Below, in pieces: positions 12,877 to 27,258 of a stretch of 64,000 nucleotides of DNA (position 1 is the first letter of the stretch; each line of letters opens with the position of its first letter). The position numbers were made by a program, and so were the translations under genes. Source of the DNA: Dolomedes plantarius. Its lineage: Eukaryota > Arthropoda > Arachnida > Araneae > Dolomedidae. The DNA lies in the NCBI GenBank assembly GCA_907164885.2, contig OU015495.1, positions 207,767,901 through 207,831,900 on the forward strand. The letters are read 5' to 3'. The notes under the pieces are model-generated. The model did not search any database, had not been told where the DNA came from, and worked only from the letters and a program-made list of their open reading frames with translations.

Positions 12877-13185
12877 CAGGGGTGGGCAATTGTTTTGGCT
12901 CGGAGGGCCGCTTTGTGGAAGCGGAGGTTAGCGGAGGGCTGTACCTTTTAAAATTATTACATTTATTAGTTAACTTTGCATTTCAGAAAAGGTATAATTC
13001 TAAAGGTTCCGCCGACCACAGCGATAAGCTTATATGGCAATAAGAAAAGGTATAAATTGTATCATAACAATGAAAAAATATATATTAAATAAAATATTGG
13101 CAGTTTTTTTTGCTGTCTTGGAGATTTTGGCTGTCTTTATCAGTTTTTCTGGCTGTCTTGGTGGGCTACAATTTGCCCACCCCTG
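12877..13185. mobile_element. hAT-type MITE, 309 bp
   Basis: The TIRs are caggggtgggcaa (12877-12889) and ttgcccacccctg (13173-13185), perfect inverses of the well-known hAT form. The flanks are ctgtagtt (12869-12876) and ctatagtt (13186-13193), an 8-bp TSD with one mismatch. The interior near 13105-13165 repeats ggctgtctt several times. No transposase is encoded. Confidence 0.92.
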
Positions 13186-13193
13186 CTATAGTT

Positions 13194-14857
13194 GATCCTA
13201 AGCTTACATGAAAATTATTGCTTACGTATGAATTTCGAGGTCATTTACTTGACATATTAATAGTATAACAGGTACAAAGATAATGAAATGCACTTAAATC
13301 TACATATGCACGGAAGATAGTCATAGAGTATAGCTCACTTCTACCCAGACTTGGGTGTATATAATTTAAAGTGGCACTCTAAATGAATTTGATACAAACA
13401 CAGTTTATACATGAAACAATGTTTATTGAATTCGTTGCACATATAGAATTTGCTTTTACAGCAATAAGCATACGTACTACTTGTACGGAATATATATTAA
13501 CATTCAATAGAAATATAATTTGCAAATACTCACAAACCAGCAGAGAGTCAAACCAGCAGTACTGCCACGTAAACTTTGGGCCCCCTAAGCACTAGCGCCG
13601 GTTAAAACCTGGAGCTGCTTTCCTCGTAGCTCCCTTAACTCGCTTATCGATCAACTTTAACAACCTTTTTTTTCAACTTTAATCAAGCTACATGGTATTT
13701 ATACCAAGCGCGTATGCCGAAATTAGCATATCTCAAGCAGCTTCTTTAATTCATTCACTCAAAAGTTCGATTCTTGTGAATCGAATACTTATGTATGCCT
13801 TACAATGTTTATGTATTTTCTCAAAGAAAATTGATTATGTACAAACTGAGTAAAAGAAACAGCGAACTACCTTAAATTATCTTGATAATTTGAACTTTAC
13901 AGAATAGTTAATAGTAAGTAAATAGAAAAGCTTTTCGTATCTAATATTTATAAAAACTAACAATACTAAAACTAAATTGGAAACAACACTCACAATGCTA
14001 ATATGAGATTACTGTGCTTTTAAAATTTTGATGACAGATGATTAGAATAGAAACTAAAGGCAAATTAATATCAGAAATCTGTTCTCGTTTCATGCTTTTC
14101 ACCAGCCATTAAACAAATTTAATTACTATTTTGTTCTAATATAACCTGAATAGAAATCACTCGAAGGTAATTAAATTTTCCTTATTTTCTTTACCAGCTA
14201 GAGCAGAAATCAGAGTACGCAAAAACAATTAAAGGTAATTTTGTGTAATTAAAAACGCAGTTTATGTCAAATTGTTACGGGTTGTAAATGCTTTCCAGGA
14301 TCATTATTTTTGTTAAATGATTAGTTTTTGTAATTAAATTTTCAATTACAAGGAACTAAGAAATTTCGGATTGGAAAGTTCTAAATCATATGATTAATAA
14401 TTTATATATCGTGTCTTAAAATTAGAAAAGTTATATAAATTGAGTAAAATTTATAAATTTGATGCTTTTGGTGACCTAGTTCACATGTGAAATTGCATTA
14501 AAATTCTTTTGATTTGAAATAATTTTTAATCGGAGAAAAGTAATATGTTATTCAATTACTTTGCATAAAATACTAATTGCACCAGGCTGTGGTTTAAACC
14601 TATGAAATTAGAATTCTTTTGCAGCATTAAAACATTAAAGTAAACGCATCACCCGTAATTACTTAAAATCCTCACATCTTTGCAAAAACATAAAAACTGA
14701 CAAAGAAGGAAATAGCAAACACCATAGCAAAAATTGCCCCAGAAAAATTTACCTAAGCGAGAATAGTACTCAATATATCACCAACATTTCCATATGGTAT
14801 ATTAACCTATTCCTTACGGAGTGGGATAGTATGTATCCCAAGAATACGGGCCAAAGA
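13194..14857. other. AT-rich noncoding stretch
   Basis: No gene seen. A slightly GC-richer patch at about 13550-13640 has no recognised content. Confidence 0.5.

Positions 14858-15580
<723 letters not shown>

Positions 15581-15606
<26 letters not shown>
15581..15606. repeat. (AT)n microsatellite
   Basis: A pure AT run of about 26 bp at the edge of an LTR-like segment. Confidence 0.95.
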
Positions 15607-15611
<5 letters not shown>

Positions 15612-15612
<1 letters not shown>

Positions 15613-15880
15613 GAAATGACTCGAATGGTCATCTCTTAAAGAAATACAATCGAGGTCGAAATAATACAAGTCGGATTGAAGTAAAAAGGAATTTATTCCA
15701 CGAAAACAGCAGCATGTTTCTCGGTTCGAAGGCAGCCCGCGTCTCAAGTTGCGCGCGAATCTAGAATTGCGTCAAAGAGGGGTTGCCAGGAATTGGCGGA
15801 GAGAGTTAGTATTGGCAATGGGGTAAAGGACGGAAAGGTTGCCATAGAAAGAGCGAAATCGGATTGCAGGTGATTAGAGG
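15612..15880 (-). mobile_element. LTR-like fragment (weak)
   Basis: Read on the minus strand, a GC-richer region leads to an aataaa polyadenylation signal (minus strand, near 15690-15700) and then a short segment ending in ca at 15612. This is the U3-R-U5 arrangement of an LTR. No TSD can be shown because both sides are microsatellite. Promoter-less unique DNA is the alternative. Confidence 0.35.
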
Positions 15881-15897
15881 TGGTTAAAATTTATTAC

Positions 15898-16038
<141 letters not shown>

Positions 16039-16039
16039 A

Positions 16040-16465
16040 ACATTAAAAGTCCCATAACTCTTTTAAATTCTAATTTATTCTAAATTCCCTGCGGCGTTCG
16101 AACTAATTTCGCTTTTGATTCTAAGTTCTAATAACCTCGAGAGAAAATATTAAATGGCTGCCTATTACTCGAAAACTAAACTTGCGTAGCGTGGACAGAA
16201 AATTAAATGCTTTAGCGCATTAGTCACGCTTTTCCTAACTTTTAACCAATTAAACCCTACTACAATCACATGACGAGATAAGTTTATTTAAGGTTTGGTA
16301 TCACGTACATGTAGGCTTTTTTCGTTCTGTACACTGCCCCGAGAAGCTGTAATTCCGGGCTTCTTATTAATAAAAATGTAATTCGATATTCTTCTGTGTT
16401 GTGGCTTTCCTCGGTCAAGATTACCTCAATTTTTAAATTTTCACTGTGACAATGGGGAACCCAAA
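16040..16465 (+). mobile_element. LTR-like fragment with possible primer-binding region
   Basis: Features in LTR order: a tatttaagg TATA-like box near 16286-16294, an aataaa signal near 16370 followed by GT-rich sequence, and an end near ctgtgaca (about 16452). tggggaaccc follows at once, where a tRNA primer-binding site would sit. The left end merges into a microsatellite and no second LTR or gag-pol follows. The assignment is inference. Confidence 0.4.
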
Positions 16466-16524
16466 AATCTTCTTAATTCGTTCTTCCGGGGCAGGGTTCC
16501 CATGTCATTACATATATATATATA

Positions 16525-17321
16525 CCGGGTGCGTCATAAATTCGTGCAAAGTTCAAAAATTCGTACTAAAAGAAGTTATGCAGGAAAAAAATTTCTGTTT
16601 GCGCCAATAGAATAAGAGGGATATTGGAATTTTTTTCCATGTGAAAAAAAAAAGTTTCCAAAAGTAACCGAAAGAGGGCGCTCATACGTCATACTGAGAC
16701 GTTTTATTCAAATAAGGCTATCAATGAATCACCTGGCTAGAAATGGATCTGTCATTCGAAGCCGGCAGCATGCTTTCTTTACCAGGGCGAGCGTTGGTGG
16801 TTAAACTTTTTTACACGAACGGTGAATCCACAACTGTTGCATTGCGAAAGTTTCGCCCAGCGATAGGACTGTGGCCCTTACGATCACCAGACTTGACCCA
16901 GCCAGATTTTTGGTTGTGGGGATACTTAAAGTCTGTACCGGGGCTCCGTAACCACTTTGGTGGATCTGAAAAATGCCATTCCACAGACAGTCGCTTGCCT
17001 TCGATGGCGACATGCTACATTCCGCAGTAATGGCGTAGTGACGCTCGTGCTGCTGGTAATATTGAACATCTGTTACCTCAAAATAAATGCACAGTCTTAC
17101 GTTGTTGTGATCTGTTTGATTAGCTGTTTGTGCTTGCCTAAAACGTCTCTGTATGACGTGTGAACGCCCTCTTTCGGTTACTTTTGGAAACATTTTCTTT
17201 TTTACATGGAAAAAAAATCTAAAGTCCGTCTGATCCTATTGACGCAAACAGAAAAATTTTCCGAGCATTAGTTCTTAAATTACGAATTTTTGAACTTTGC
17301 ACGATTTTATGACGCACCCGG
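16525..17321 (+). mobile_element. Mariner-like element (DUF4817-type transposase relic), 797 bp
   Basis: Nearly perfect TIRs of about 40 bp: ccgggtgcgtcataaattcg (from 16525) and its inverse ending cgcacccgg at 17321, inserted in TA within a (TA)n run (duplication TA to TATATA). The interior is an internally deleted transposase gene, described separately. Some non-autonomous members keep their ends and lose the middle of the gene in this way. Confidence 0.9.
16743..17096 (+). pseudogene. Internally deleted mariner-family transposase
   Basis: The start fits an N-terminal helix-turn-helix domain of the DUF4817 type (ALVVKLFYTNGEST, then VALRKFR). It jumps directly to the C-terminal catalytic end: LWPLRSPDLTQPDFWLWGY, which holds the third acidic residue (the D of QPDFW). 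Most of the catalytic core, with the first two acidic residues, is gone. Downstream similarity continues in other frames (SLYRGSVTTLVDLKNAI, then DGDMLHSAV, then AAGNIEHLLPQ), showing at least two frameshifts and in-frame stops. It cannot make active enzyme. The family assignment is from recognised conserved motifs, not from a search. Confidence 0.82.
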
Positions 17322-18645
17322 TATATATAACCCCCTTAATGGCCGTTCTTACAAAGGGGGTATGAAATTTCTCTATCTAAAGAGAAAATCGAAAAAAAAA
17401 TGGACACCGTAAGCGAAAAGTTAAACTTTTAGAGGGGGAATAGTTAGGGATCAATGCATATGAATTGACACATTTTTAAGAAGTGAGAAGGTCTGATCCC
17501 ACTGAGTGTTAGTTATCGTTAGCGTTAAAAGCTTTAACCAATTACAGAGCTCAGTTCATTGATCACATGATACGCCAGACCAATCACAGGCCATGTCTAC
17601 AATCTCAGAGTCAACATACTGAAGTAATGGTACGCTTCGAATTCAGTTGGAACAGGCCTAGAGAGGAGAAAAATTCGTTCAAGACTGGTAAACAACCGTA
17701 AAAAAGGCAAACATATGCTGAGTAACATTTATTATTATTGCTTATGCTATCACATATTTGAAGAAGAAGACCGTAAACATAAAAATGATAATTACAACTA
17801 TTTCACCACCCTTTTCGTATTATGGAATGTCTAATTGAAATAAACTTATCATATTAGAGACAACAATTTCCCAATCCTTTTCGGATAATTTGAAATTGTT
17901 AAAAGTACTTCGAAAATAACTTAATATTTGTAAATATTTCACAAGTGACGCAAGTATTAAAATTACAGATTATACTCTATTACATTACTTCATACCCTAA
18001 AATCTCTATGGAACGTGTAGAATATTGAATTATTATTTGATATACTGGGCAATATATCATACAATTTATTAGATAGCATTTCGAAAGTTAATTCCTTTCC
18101 TACATCCCTTCATTTCTTTTTGTCAGCATATTCTTTTCATATTACGTTCATAGATAAAGAAAACAAAAGTATCTCTTCCTTTAATCCGTAGGATCTTGAT
18201 ACATAGAAGTAAAAAATGGGGAAATATATTCTATTTACTTATTAGACAGACATTTTTAAGTCCATCAGTTCTTATAGAACTTTTCCCATAAACGAAAACG
18301 GTAGAATATAAAAAAATTTCGCATTTTCTATAACTCTAAAATGGGACGTAATTAACAAAGGGAAACATTTATCATTAATTAAACATAAGTGTTTCATATT
18401 GATTTTTCTTTGCTCAAATTGCTTCGTTCGATTTTTCTACTCAGACAGCAATTTGCTTAACGAGGGGAAAGCAAACTTAACAGAGTGAAGATACGTTAGA
18501 GATTTTCATTTCTGAACTGCAATTTATATTTCCAGGGATTACAGTTATGATGTTTATAAACACATCAGTCCCTTTCTGCATGCAAATTACTTTCCACACA
18601 TAGTTATCATCGTGTTCTCTTAGTTAAATTTATTAAAAATGTATC
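17322..18645. other. AT-rich noncoding stretch
   Basis: No coding frame or element was recognised. The part at about 17500-17650 is less AT-rich and includes ccaat-type motifs, but no gene follows, so I do not call a promoter. Confidence 0.45.
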
Positions 18646-19113
18646 TTACAAGATAAAAAGAACTTTTTATATACCATGTTTTTAAATTTTCTGTTGAATC
18701 ATATAATCTTGACAATTCTATGTATTAATAAATACTTAAAAAAAATTTTGATGAATTATCCCATCAACTTGAAAGAAAATGATCAAATTTGTAATAAAGA
18801 GGTTTCAAATGCGTAATCAATCGTTTAACTCGGGAATTGGAAGTTAACTTGAATTTAACTTTTCGTTCCCGCGCCAGTCGATAGATGGCTGCATCATTCC
18901 ACAAAACAAAATAAACTGAAAATGAATTCAATTCTGCTTAAAGATGGCTAAAAGTATTAAAAGAATGCATTGTCATCGTGTTATGACCTATTCTAAAAGT
19001 TTCAAATGTCTAGCTAGTCGGGAAGTTAGTTAAAAATCGATTGCAAGAGTTGTACTGAACAAACACACACACACACAAACAAACAAACAAGAAAGCGAGT
19101 TAATAAACACATG
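18646..19113 (-). repeat. Unclassified dispersed repeat F, copy 1
   Basis: This belongs to a five-copy family. In family orientation it begins catgtttttattaactcgc, has a (GTTT)/(GTGT) tract, then cttcccgactagctagacat, a centre with ttaatactttt and agccatct, and ends ctttttatcttgtaattatt. This copy is reversed. No clear TIR, tail or coding region is visible; the first and last bases share only a weak inverted TTAC. Class unknown. Confidence 0.8.
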
Positions 19114-19200
19114 ATAATAAAAAGAGGAATTTTATTGTTATTGTTACTTTATGTATTGTTACTTTATTTCCTTTCAGAATATTTCATCAAAACTGAATTG

Positions 19201-19375
19201 CAGCCACATGATGGCCGAATGGCTGGGGCGCTGGCATTTGGTTCAGATCCTGTGGGTTCGAGTCACACTGTTAGCATGGATGTTTGTAGCCGTTTGAAAT
19301 CGGCTTTAAACTGTAAGTCCCGGTCTAATTAGCCCTCGTGTAGCAAAAAGTAGACCCTAGCGCTCCGAACCAAAC
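19201..19375 (+). mobile_element. tRNA-derived SINE, 175 bp, with 13-bp TSD
   Basis: The head has an A-box-like tggctggggcg (19220-19230) and B-box-like ggttcgagtca (19255-19265). The flanks share a perfect 13-bp TSD, caaaactgaattg, at 19188-19200 and 19376-19388. It has a short A/C-rich tail. The tRNA part lacks the full cloverleaf pairing, so it is not a tRNA gene. Confidence 0.9.
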
Positions 19376-19388
19376 CAAAACTGAATTG

Positions 19389-19796
19389 TTAAGAATATTT
19401 TAGGGCAATATATTAGAATACTAGCCGAGCATCGCCCGTCTAGCCGGTCGGTTTAGGGACCCGCTCCGTTCAGCAATCATTGTCAGATAATGGAAACACT
19501 AGAATACAACGAATAAAGGTACTCGTATTTAAATTTTGTGGTTACGCATCCCACGTCCTGGAAACAGTCGCAGGCAGAAGAAAAATTCTTTTCCATCCCC
19601 TCCCGCGAGAAGTTCCCTTCCCTACACCCCTCCGCGTATGGGTGATAAATTCTTTCTTCGAGACTTTCCCCCTGTATCAACAGACTTATAAATATGAGAT
19701 GTGCCAGGCAGATGACCTAAAAGCTGCTAATTAATGAGTGTTACGTTGTAGTTTTTTGGTGCAAGGATAGCTCTTTCACGTAACCAACTATGATCT
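19389..19796. other. Unassigned interval
   Basis: At 19425-19445 the minus strand reads cgggcgatgctcggctag followed by t. This resembles a Helitron 3' end, but no matching 5' end was found. Confidence 0.35.
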
Positions 19797-20033
19797 TTAA
19801 AATGCCGAGAGAGGTTGGGGAAACACTTCTTGTAACAAATCTTCATGATTTTCAATTAATTTTCCAGCATCTTCCACTGCTATAAGTCCATCATCGTCAT
19901 GAGACACCAAGTTTCCATTCGCCTCGAAAACCAAATGTGGAGCGGTTATTCGATTTGACCAACAAGCTTCTTTCCGATGAGACGACCTCTTTCAAACTCT
20001 GAAATAAGTTTTAAGGAGCACGAATCCTTGGGC
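19797..20033 (-). pseudogene. Possible Tc1-type transposase N-terminal fragment
   Basis: On the minus strand the text SEFERGRLIGK is followed, after one frameshift, by KEACWSNRITAPHL. This resembles the helix-turn-helix start of Tc1-like transposases (EFERGR-x-IG, then EAGWSNR-x-IA-x-HLG in family members). The frame then runs to a stop at 19797-19799 with sequence I cannot place. No TIRs are seen. A chance match is possible. Confidence 0.4.
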
Positions 20034-20323
20034 GAGGCACCGTTACAATAGACGATACCCTTGTTATCCGCAGTAAATATATCTACAGTCGTAATGCAAC
20101 CGAAATTTTGAACATCAGATCGACAATCGCTCCTTATATACACACTTGCTGTATACGCAGTTGTTATGCACTGGAGCTCCAGCTATTCATTCGTTGGACA
20201 TTAAATTTCAATCAATTGCATGTTAGGCTGAAACACATTTGCATACGAACAATCAGACGACTCCTTCTTGATCCGTCGAATTTTTTTGTCATACAGTATA
20301 TTTAGTAGAAGGTTTCGTTTTAA
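20034..20323. other. Unassigned interval
   Basis: Nothing recognised between the Tc1-like fragment and the TTAA element. Confidence 0.45.
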
Positions 20324-21043
20324 GGGGACAGTGGACTTTCAATATTGTGAAATTTGTCCAAAAATTCGATTTTTTTTATTTTATTGAATTGTGAAACTAC
20401 GGACGAGTAGGAATGTGTTGCAAAAAGAATTGTTAATTTCTGTGATTACTTTCCTAGTCATAGGCATTTGTATTTAATTTTGATATTATGTGGTTACTAA
20501 TAGCAATAACTTTAAATGAGGTTTTCTCAAAATAAAAATTTTCGTGTCATACGAATATTCAAACTGCTCCAGGCGCATTTCTAATGATCGTATTGCTTTG
20601 AAATTTAAGTTTTATATACTTAACTGTATATCAAATAAATCTTATTGAAAAAAATTATGCTTCGTAGCTCAGAATTTCTAAATTTTGTACTCGAAAAGAT
20701 GATTGATAGGTATTTTGCGTCATAAAAAGGGTGTTTTCACTATTATTATTTTTTTCTCTTTATATTTTTAATGAATGCTTAAAATAAGCAAAAAGTGTCA
20801 TTGTTAGTTCTGTAAGGTATCCTGTAAATAAAAATTACCGTATTATATGCAAAATAAATGCGCATGGAACATTTTTAGTTAGGGCAATTTTGATATAATT
20901 AATATTTCATAATTCCTAAATTATTAATATTTCATCTTTAAATTTTAACCACTTTTACATTTCTATGGTACTAATCACATATTCAAATTTCAAGCAAATC
21001 CATTCAAAACACAAAAAGTTAGGTTTGAAGGTCCACTGTCCCC
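20324..21043 (+). mobile_element. TTAA-targeting element D, copy 1 (720 bp)
   Basis: TIRs ggggacagtggactttcaa (left) and the inverse of ggggacagtggaccttcaa (right) are flanked by TTAA at 20320-20323 and 21044-21047. A related copy lies inverted at 41063-41777. TTAA targeting is typical of piggyBac and also of Sola3, so the superfamily is open. No transposase is encoded. Its right TTAA is shared with the next element. Confidence 0.87.
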
Positions 21044-21047
21044 TTAA

Positions 21048-21789
21048 GGGGTCACATGATCTTGAAGCTGGACGAAATGACTATAAATATGGCCTAATTC
21101 TAACCACAAAAACTCAAATAATACTAGAAAAGAAATTTTCTTTCTTTATACATATAAAATACATATCTTTAAATATCTCTTACATAAAAATGGAAATTAT
21201 AAATCTATAAATAATTTTCAAATTAGCAGCTTATCATTTTGTATGATTAACTGGTGATTAAAAATCATTACGTGCTGCGCGCATCGTAAAATTGAGATAT
21301 GCTTGCGGAAAACAATTTATGGTAAGAATACACTTGTAATATATTTGCCTGTAATGTAAAACTAAATAGATTGTAATAAATATTATTTAAGATAAAAATT
21401 GAGCATAAAATTGGAAAACTTATCACAATTATTTGCGTAATTTTCCCACATAAAAAAGTATTCCAGAATTGCACATTTTTTCTGGTTTTAAAATGTAGGG
21501 TACCATGAAATAGACATACGAGTGTATTTTTCAGTTTCCTATTGATAGTTCAAAAGTAATGCTGCACGCAATCTCAAATTAGGAGTTAATCGTATAAAAT
21601 TCTAAACTGCTGATTTGAAAATTATTTATAGATTTATAATTTCCATTTTTATATATGACATATTTAAAGATATGTACTTTATATGTATAAAGAAAGAAAA
21701 TTTCTTTTTCTAATATTATTTGCGTTTTTGTGGTTAGAATTAGACCATATTTAAAGTCGTTTAGTCGAGCTTCAAGGTCATGTGCCCCC
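21048..21789. mobile_element. TTAA-targeting foldback element E (742 bp)
   Basis: The ends ggggtcacatgatcttgaagc and its near-inverse gcttcaaggtcatgtgccccc are flanked by TTAA (21044-21047 and 21790-21793). The inverted arms run at least 180 bp each (about 21048-21235 and 21615-21789) with weaker pairing further in, so the element is largely palindromic. There is no coding capacity. TIRs start GGGG as in element D, but the internal sequence differs. Confidence 0.87.
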
Positions 21790-22069
21790 TTAAGCTATTA
21801 GGTATGGTTATTTTTACAGGCTGCGGATCATTTGATTTGATTATCTCGATGAACAGTTCCCAAATGCATTTGTATATTAAATTTTTTACAAAATATAATT
21901 TTACATATTTTTACATTAACACTTTATTATGTCTATCCACACACAATTATATCCGAGAACTTTTGACATAGATAAAATGGTAAAAAAAATGCAATTTCAT
22001 GAGGTTAGACATGAGGAGTTACAAAACGTTTCTCACCATATAAGACTTCAGATTTACTGCAGATAATTA

Positions 22070-22548
22070 TCTATACTTATATATAAAGAGAGAGCGATTT
22101 TGTACGTGGAGGGTAATCTTCAGAACCACTGTACCTATTTGAAAAATTCTTTCACTGTTTGAAAGGTACAGTATTCCAGATGGACATAGGCTATATATTA
22201 TGTATATCTGATCAGTAGAAATAAAGTTAGGGGCTTAATCCTAACAATCTCCATTGTTACCGCCACTGTCCTCTACCGCTTTTTGTGCCGAAGTCTTTAA
22301 CGATCCTTAGCGTGGTGCTATCGCGGTGGGCTTCTGCTCTGACGCTAGCGGTTCGAACCTATCCTTTCTCCGGCACGTCTTTTCCTTTAAAAAAATTTAT
22401 TTAATTATTAACTAATATAAAATTAATTTAAGGTATTATTTAGGTTATTATTAAGGTAAAAAAAGATTTACAATTTATTGGCTATCAACTGGAAATTTAT
22501 TGGTATAATATTTTGTTCAACCCGGACAAAGTCGGGACGGGCCGCTAG
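22070..22548 (+). mobile_element. Helitron of a second family (479 bp)
   Basis: It starts TC (22070-22071) after A and ends CTAG (22545-22548) before T. A 3' hairpin, cccggacaaagtcggg (22521-22536), sits 8 bp before CTAG. The 5' part tctatacttatatataaag differs from the first family. No Rep/helicase is present. It contains a tRNA-like segment. Confidence 0.93.
22301..22385 (+). other. tRNA-like segment inside a Helitron
   Basis: It has a B-box ggttcgaacct (22350-22360) and a poorer A-box, tagcgtggtgc (22308-22318). The ends do not pair as an acceptor stem and no tail or TSD is seen. It may be a captured tRNA or SINE head, or a family feature of the Helitron. Confidence 0.45.
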
Positions 22549-22549
22549 T

Positions 22550-23829
<1,280 letters not shown>

Positions 23830-23894
23830 CGAAAATAATTTGATTCCTAAGCCCCCTTTAATTTAAAAAAATCATTCCTTTCCCAATTATTTCC

Positions 23895-24117
<223 letters not shown>

Positions 24118-24588
24118 TTTATTAAAATAAAACTATTAGAATACATGCCCGTATTTATCCAGATACTCGGCAAGTGTGTAGACGAAGCTCGATAAAATTC
24201 GAAGAAGGGACCACTTTTTTTAAAATAACTTTTACAAAGACAGATAAACAAACGCAGTTTTACGGAACACAAGTTGGGATGAATTGATGATGAGAAAATT
24301 CCAAACCGGGTTCAAATCAATATCTAGGACGTAACTGAGCATTTAGGGTCCTTTAAGATGTATTGCCCAGTCGTGGTGCGATGTCTTGGGGAAGTCGGTG
24401 TATCTGGTAAATATATATTCCCACAAAAAAAAAGCCTAGAAAGACCCTAAAAATGTCTGACTGCATATTTCTTGTCTATCCAGCTTTTCTCCGATTCATC
24501 GCGTGCTCAAAAACTGTCATGACATCCACTTGTATGAGACTAGTAAAGACAGAGTTCCTTAATCATCGTTTTAAGACATACACTAATA
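24118..24588. other. Unassigned interval
   Basis: No element ends or domain recognised. Confidence 0.4.
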
Positions 24589-25109
24589 ATTACAAGGTAA
24601 AGAGACTTTTTATATACCATATTTTTAAATTTTCTATTAAAAAAAAGAAATGTAATTTACATGCAGCTTCTTCATGAGCTGCTAAAGGATTCGCATCTTC
24701 CATAGTTAATTATGGATTTCAAAATTATAAATTATAATCTATAATTTGAAGGAAAAAAAATCGATGCATTTCGCAGAGAAAATATCGCAAATAGCATGTG
24801 GGCATAAATAAAAATTATTGTATGGAAAATGTAATATGCTTGGTTCACTATTACGTTAATAGATGGCGCCTGTAGCGCAGTTACTTTTGGCTCCAGACGC
24901 TACTCGTATTTTTACATAATGGATTTTAAAATATGGAATAAAGATGGCTGAAAGTATTAAAATAATGCATTGTCATCGTGTTCTGAGCTATTCTAAAAGT
25001 ATCAAATGTCTAGAAAGTCGGGAAGATAGTTAAAAATCGATTGCAAGATTTGTACCAGACAAACACACACACAAACACACAAACAAGAAAGCAAGTTAAT
25101 AAAAACATG
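24589..25109 (-). repeat. Unclassified dispersed repeat F, copy 2 (middle diverged)
   Basis: The family's 3' end (reversed) is at 24589-24650 and its 5' half at about 24940-25109. The middle, about 24650-24900, does not match the other copies and may be a replacement or heavy divergence. Confidence 0.7.
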
Positions 25110-27258
25110 GTAAAAATTCCTTCATCGGTAGTTTTCTCTTGCGTAGTGTCTATTTTCTTTGTGCAGGCTCGCCAAAGTGCCAAGTTTGGGGTTCAAAATG
25201 TGTCTAAATTTTTTTTTTTCTGTGGCATATGACAAACGATATTTCGATGACAATCGGTGAAAAGTGCTAAGAAAATTCGATTGGATACCAGCCCCCTGAA
25301 AACGATAATAATGGTCGGGGAAGCTGTCGTGTGCATTATACAGTCCCCTGCAGTAATTCTAATTATCAATCAATCAATCTCTGAAACGATATCCGATACT
25401 TTGATGAGATCTTCAGATTTAATGCCCTGCTAGTGTCACTGGAACTGACAAATGAAAGCTTTCGTTAGAATAATGAGATGTCACATACGTTATGTGATTT
25501 AACATTCCACTTTCAATTTGTTGCACTCTCTTTTAATCTACCAGATCACCAGACCTGTTCTTCAGTGAAATATGCTTGGGTCATATTGAATAACTAGCCA
25601 ATCTCTTTTATATTTCTGTCAATTGTCATTAAATAAAGAAAAAAAATTGGCTTTTATGTGTGTGGAATGAAATAACCTCATATACGTTTATATAACGTCG
25701 CTATTATGCATTAACTAGTATAAAACTAGCTGTTATAGTACAACATAAAAGTTTGGAAAGTTAAAGAAAATAAATTTCAGGTAGTCTCTTCTAACGAAAC
25801 TACCGCGGGTTATTTACGTAGGATAACTTATCGTTGCTTAGTTCTTTTGTGTGTGTGTATATATATGTATGTATGTGTTATGTATATATGTATCTATATA
25901 TATGTACGTATGTATATATATACATACATGTATGTCAAAATTTTTGACGCATTTTGGTACTTTTCTGTTTAACTGTTTACTGCTTGTCCAAGCAATACAG
26001 ACTGGGTTTGGCGCGCTGCAAAAATTATACCTATCGAGGTACGGATGGACGGTTTTAGCGTCTGAAATTTTGCTTTCCGTTGGACGGTTATGGAGGAACG
26101 TAATCGTACGTTACAATAAAATTTTGATAAAAGTTTAAGAGAAAATATAATCAATACCATAAAATATATCAGTTTTTGTCTTAGATTATTTATTTTGTTT
26201 GACCTATAATAATACTACGGGCCTCTATCATTTAGTCATTTAGAATTCCTTCATTTTGATATGAACAAACTTATTTCATGTAAATCAGAAATCCTCTGTG
26301 ACACAGAGACAAAGCGAAAATTTAAAGAATATGTTAACGTATAACGCAACAAAATCTTATTCGTTAGGATGATTATTAAAATTAAAAAAACTCATATTTA
26401 GGTATGAATGTATTTTTAAAAAATGGTTGGTTCAGCGCGTTAAAACATAATATTCATTGAAAGAAGAAGAGGGCATATTTCCATAACATCTCTGATTCGT
26501 CAACGAGTAAAAAAATATTTTAACGAAGATTTCAAACCTGGAGTAATAAAATGTTGAGAATGCAAAAAGAATTCGCTATCTGTATTATTTTTTTTTTGTC
26601 TTTTAATGAAATATTTTATATTCCTTTCGGATTTTTTTTATGTTTAATTGCTATTTGCTTAAATTTTACCATTGACTTACACTATTTATCTGCATCTGTG
26701 CATTATATCAGTTCGTTCATTTTTCTGCAAAATACTTTTTGAAAATATATTTCATAAATTCGCAAAATTTAATGAAAATGCGCTATATCTTTAAACACTA
26801 AACATCTAAATTGAAAATGTAATACTAACAGAAAAAAATAATACACGTGTTTTAAGAAAAGGTCTAAAATAGGATTTTTTGATACTTTACGAAATGTTCG
26901 CAATATTCTATTTAAATCATCCTAGTTTTAATTAAAATATGCTCTGTTAATTAAATACAGATCTACTATTGTAATCAAATTTTATGCTATGCAAACCTTC
27001 TTCTTCCCATGAGAGCCGAAACAAAAATTTCTGAACCTGTAATTTTGCTTTGTTTGCTACCATTTCAAACATCGCAAAGTCACGTTTTCGGAATAGCAAA
27101 CTTGAGTTTAACTATGGCTGAAAAAATCGTCAACTTCCACTATTATTTCATTCTTTAGACGTGCATTGTCTCTTACAGGTGCTAGTGATAAAGGTTTTCT
27201 CTTTAGCTCTTATACATCACGGAGTGTCAACAGGTAGTTTAATTTAAAAATAGTATCG
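25110..27258. other. Noncoding stretch
   Basis: It includes an (ATGT)/(AT)-rich tract at about 25848-25932. Frames such as 25851-26138 partly derive from that repeat. No gene or element ends recognised. Confidence 0.45.

Noticed and set aside
17500..17700. Promoter of a host gene (ccaat-type motifs, lower AT)
   Set aside because: No coding region follows and single short motifs are not evidence.
19425..19445. 3' end of another Helitron on the minus strand
   Set aside because: The cgggcgatgctcggctag text plus T is suggestive, but no 5' TC end or internal family sequence was found, so it is not listed as an element.
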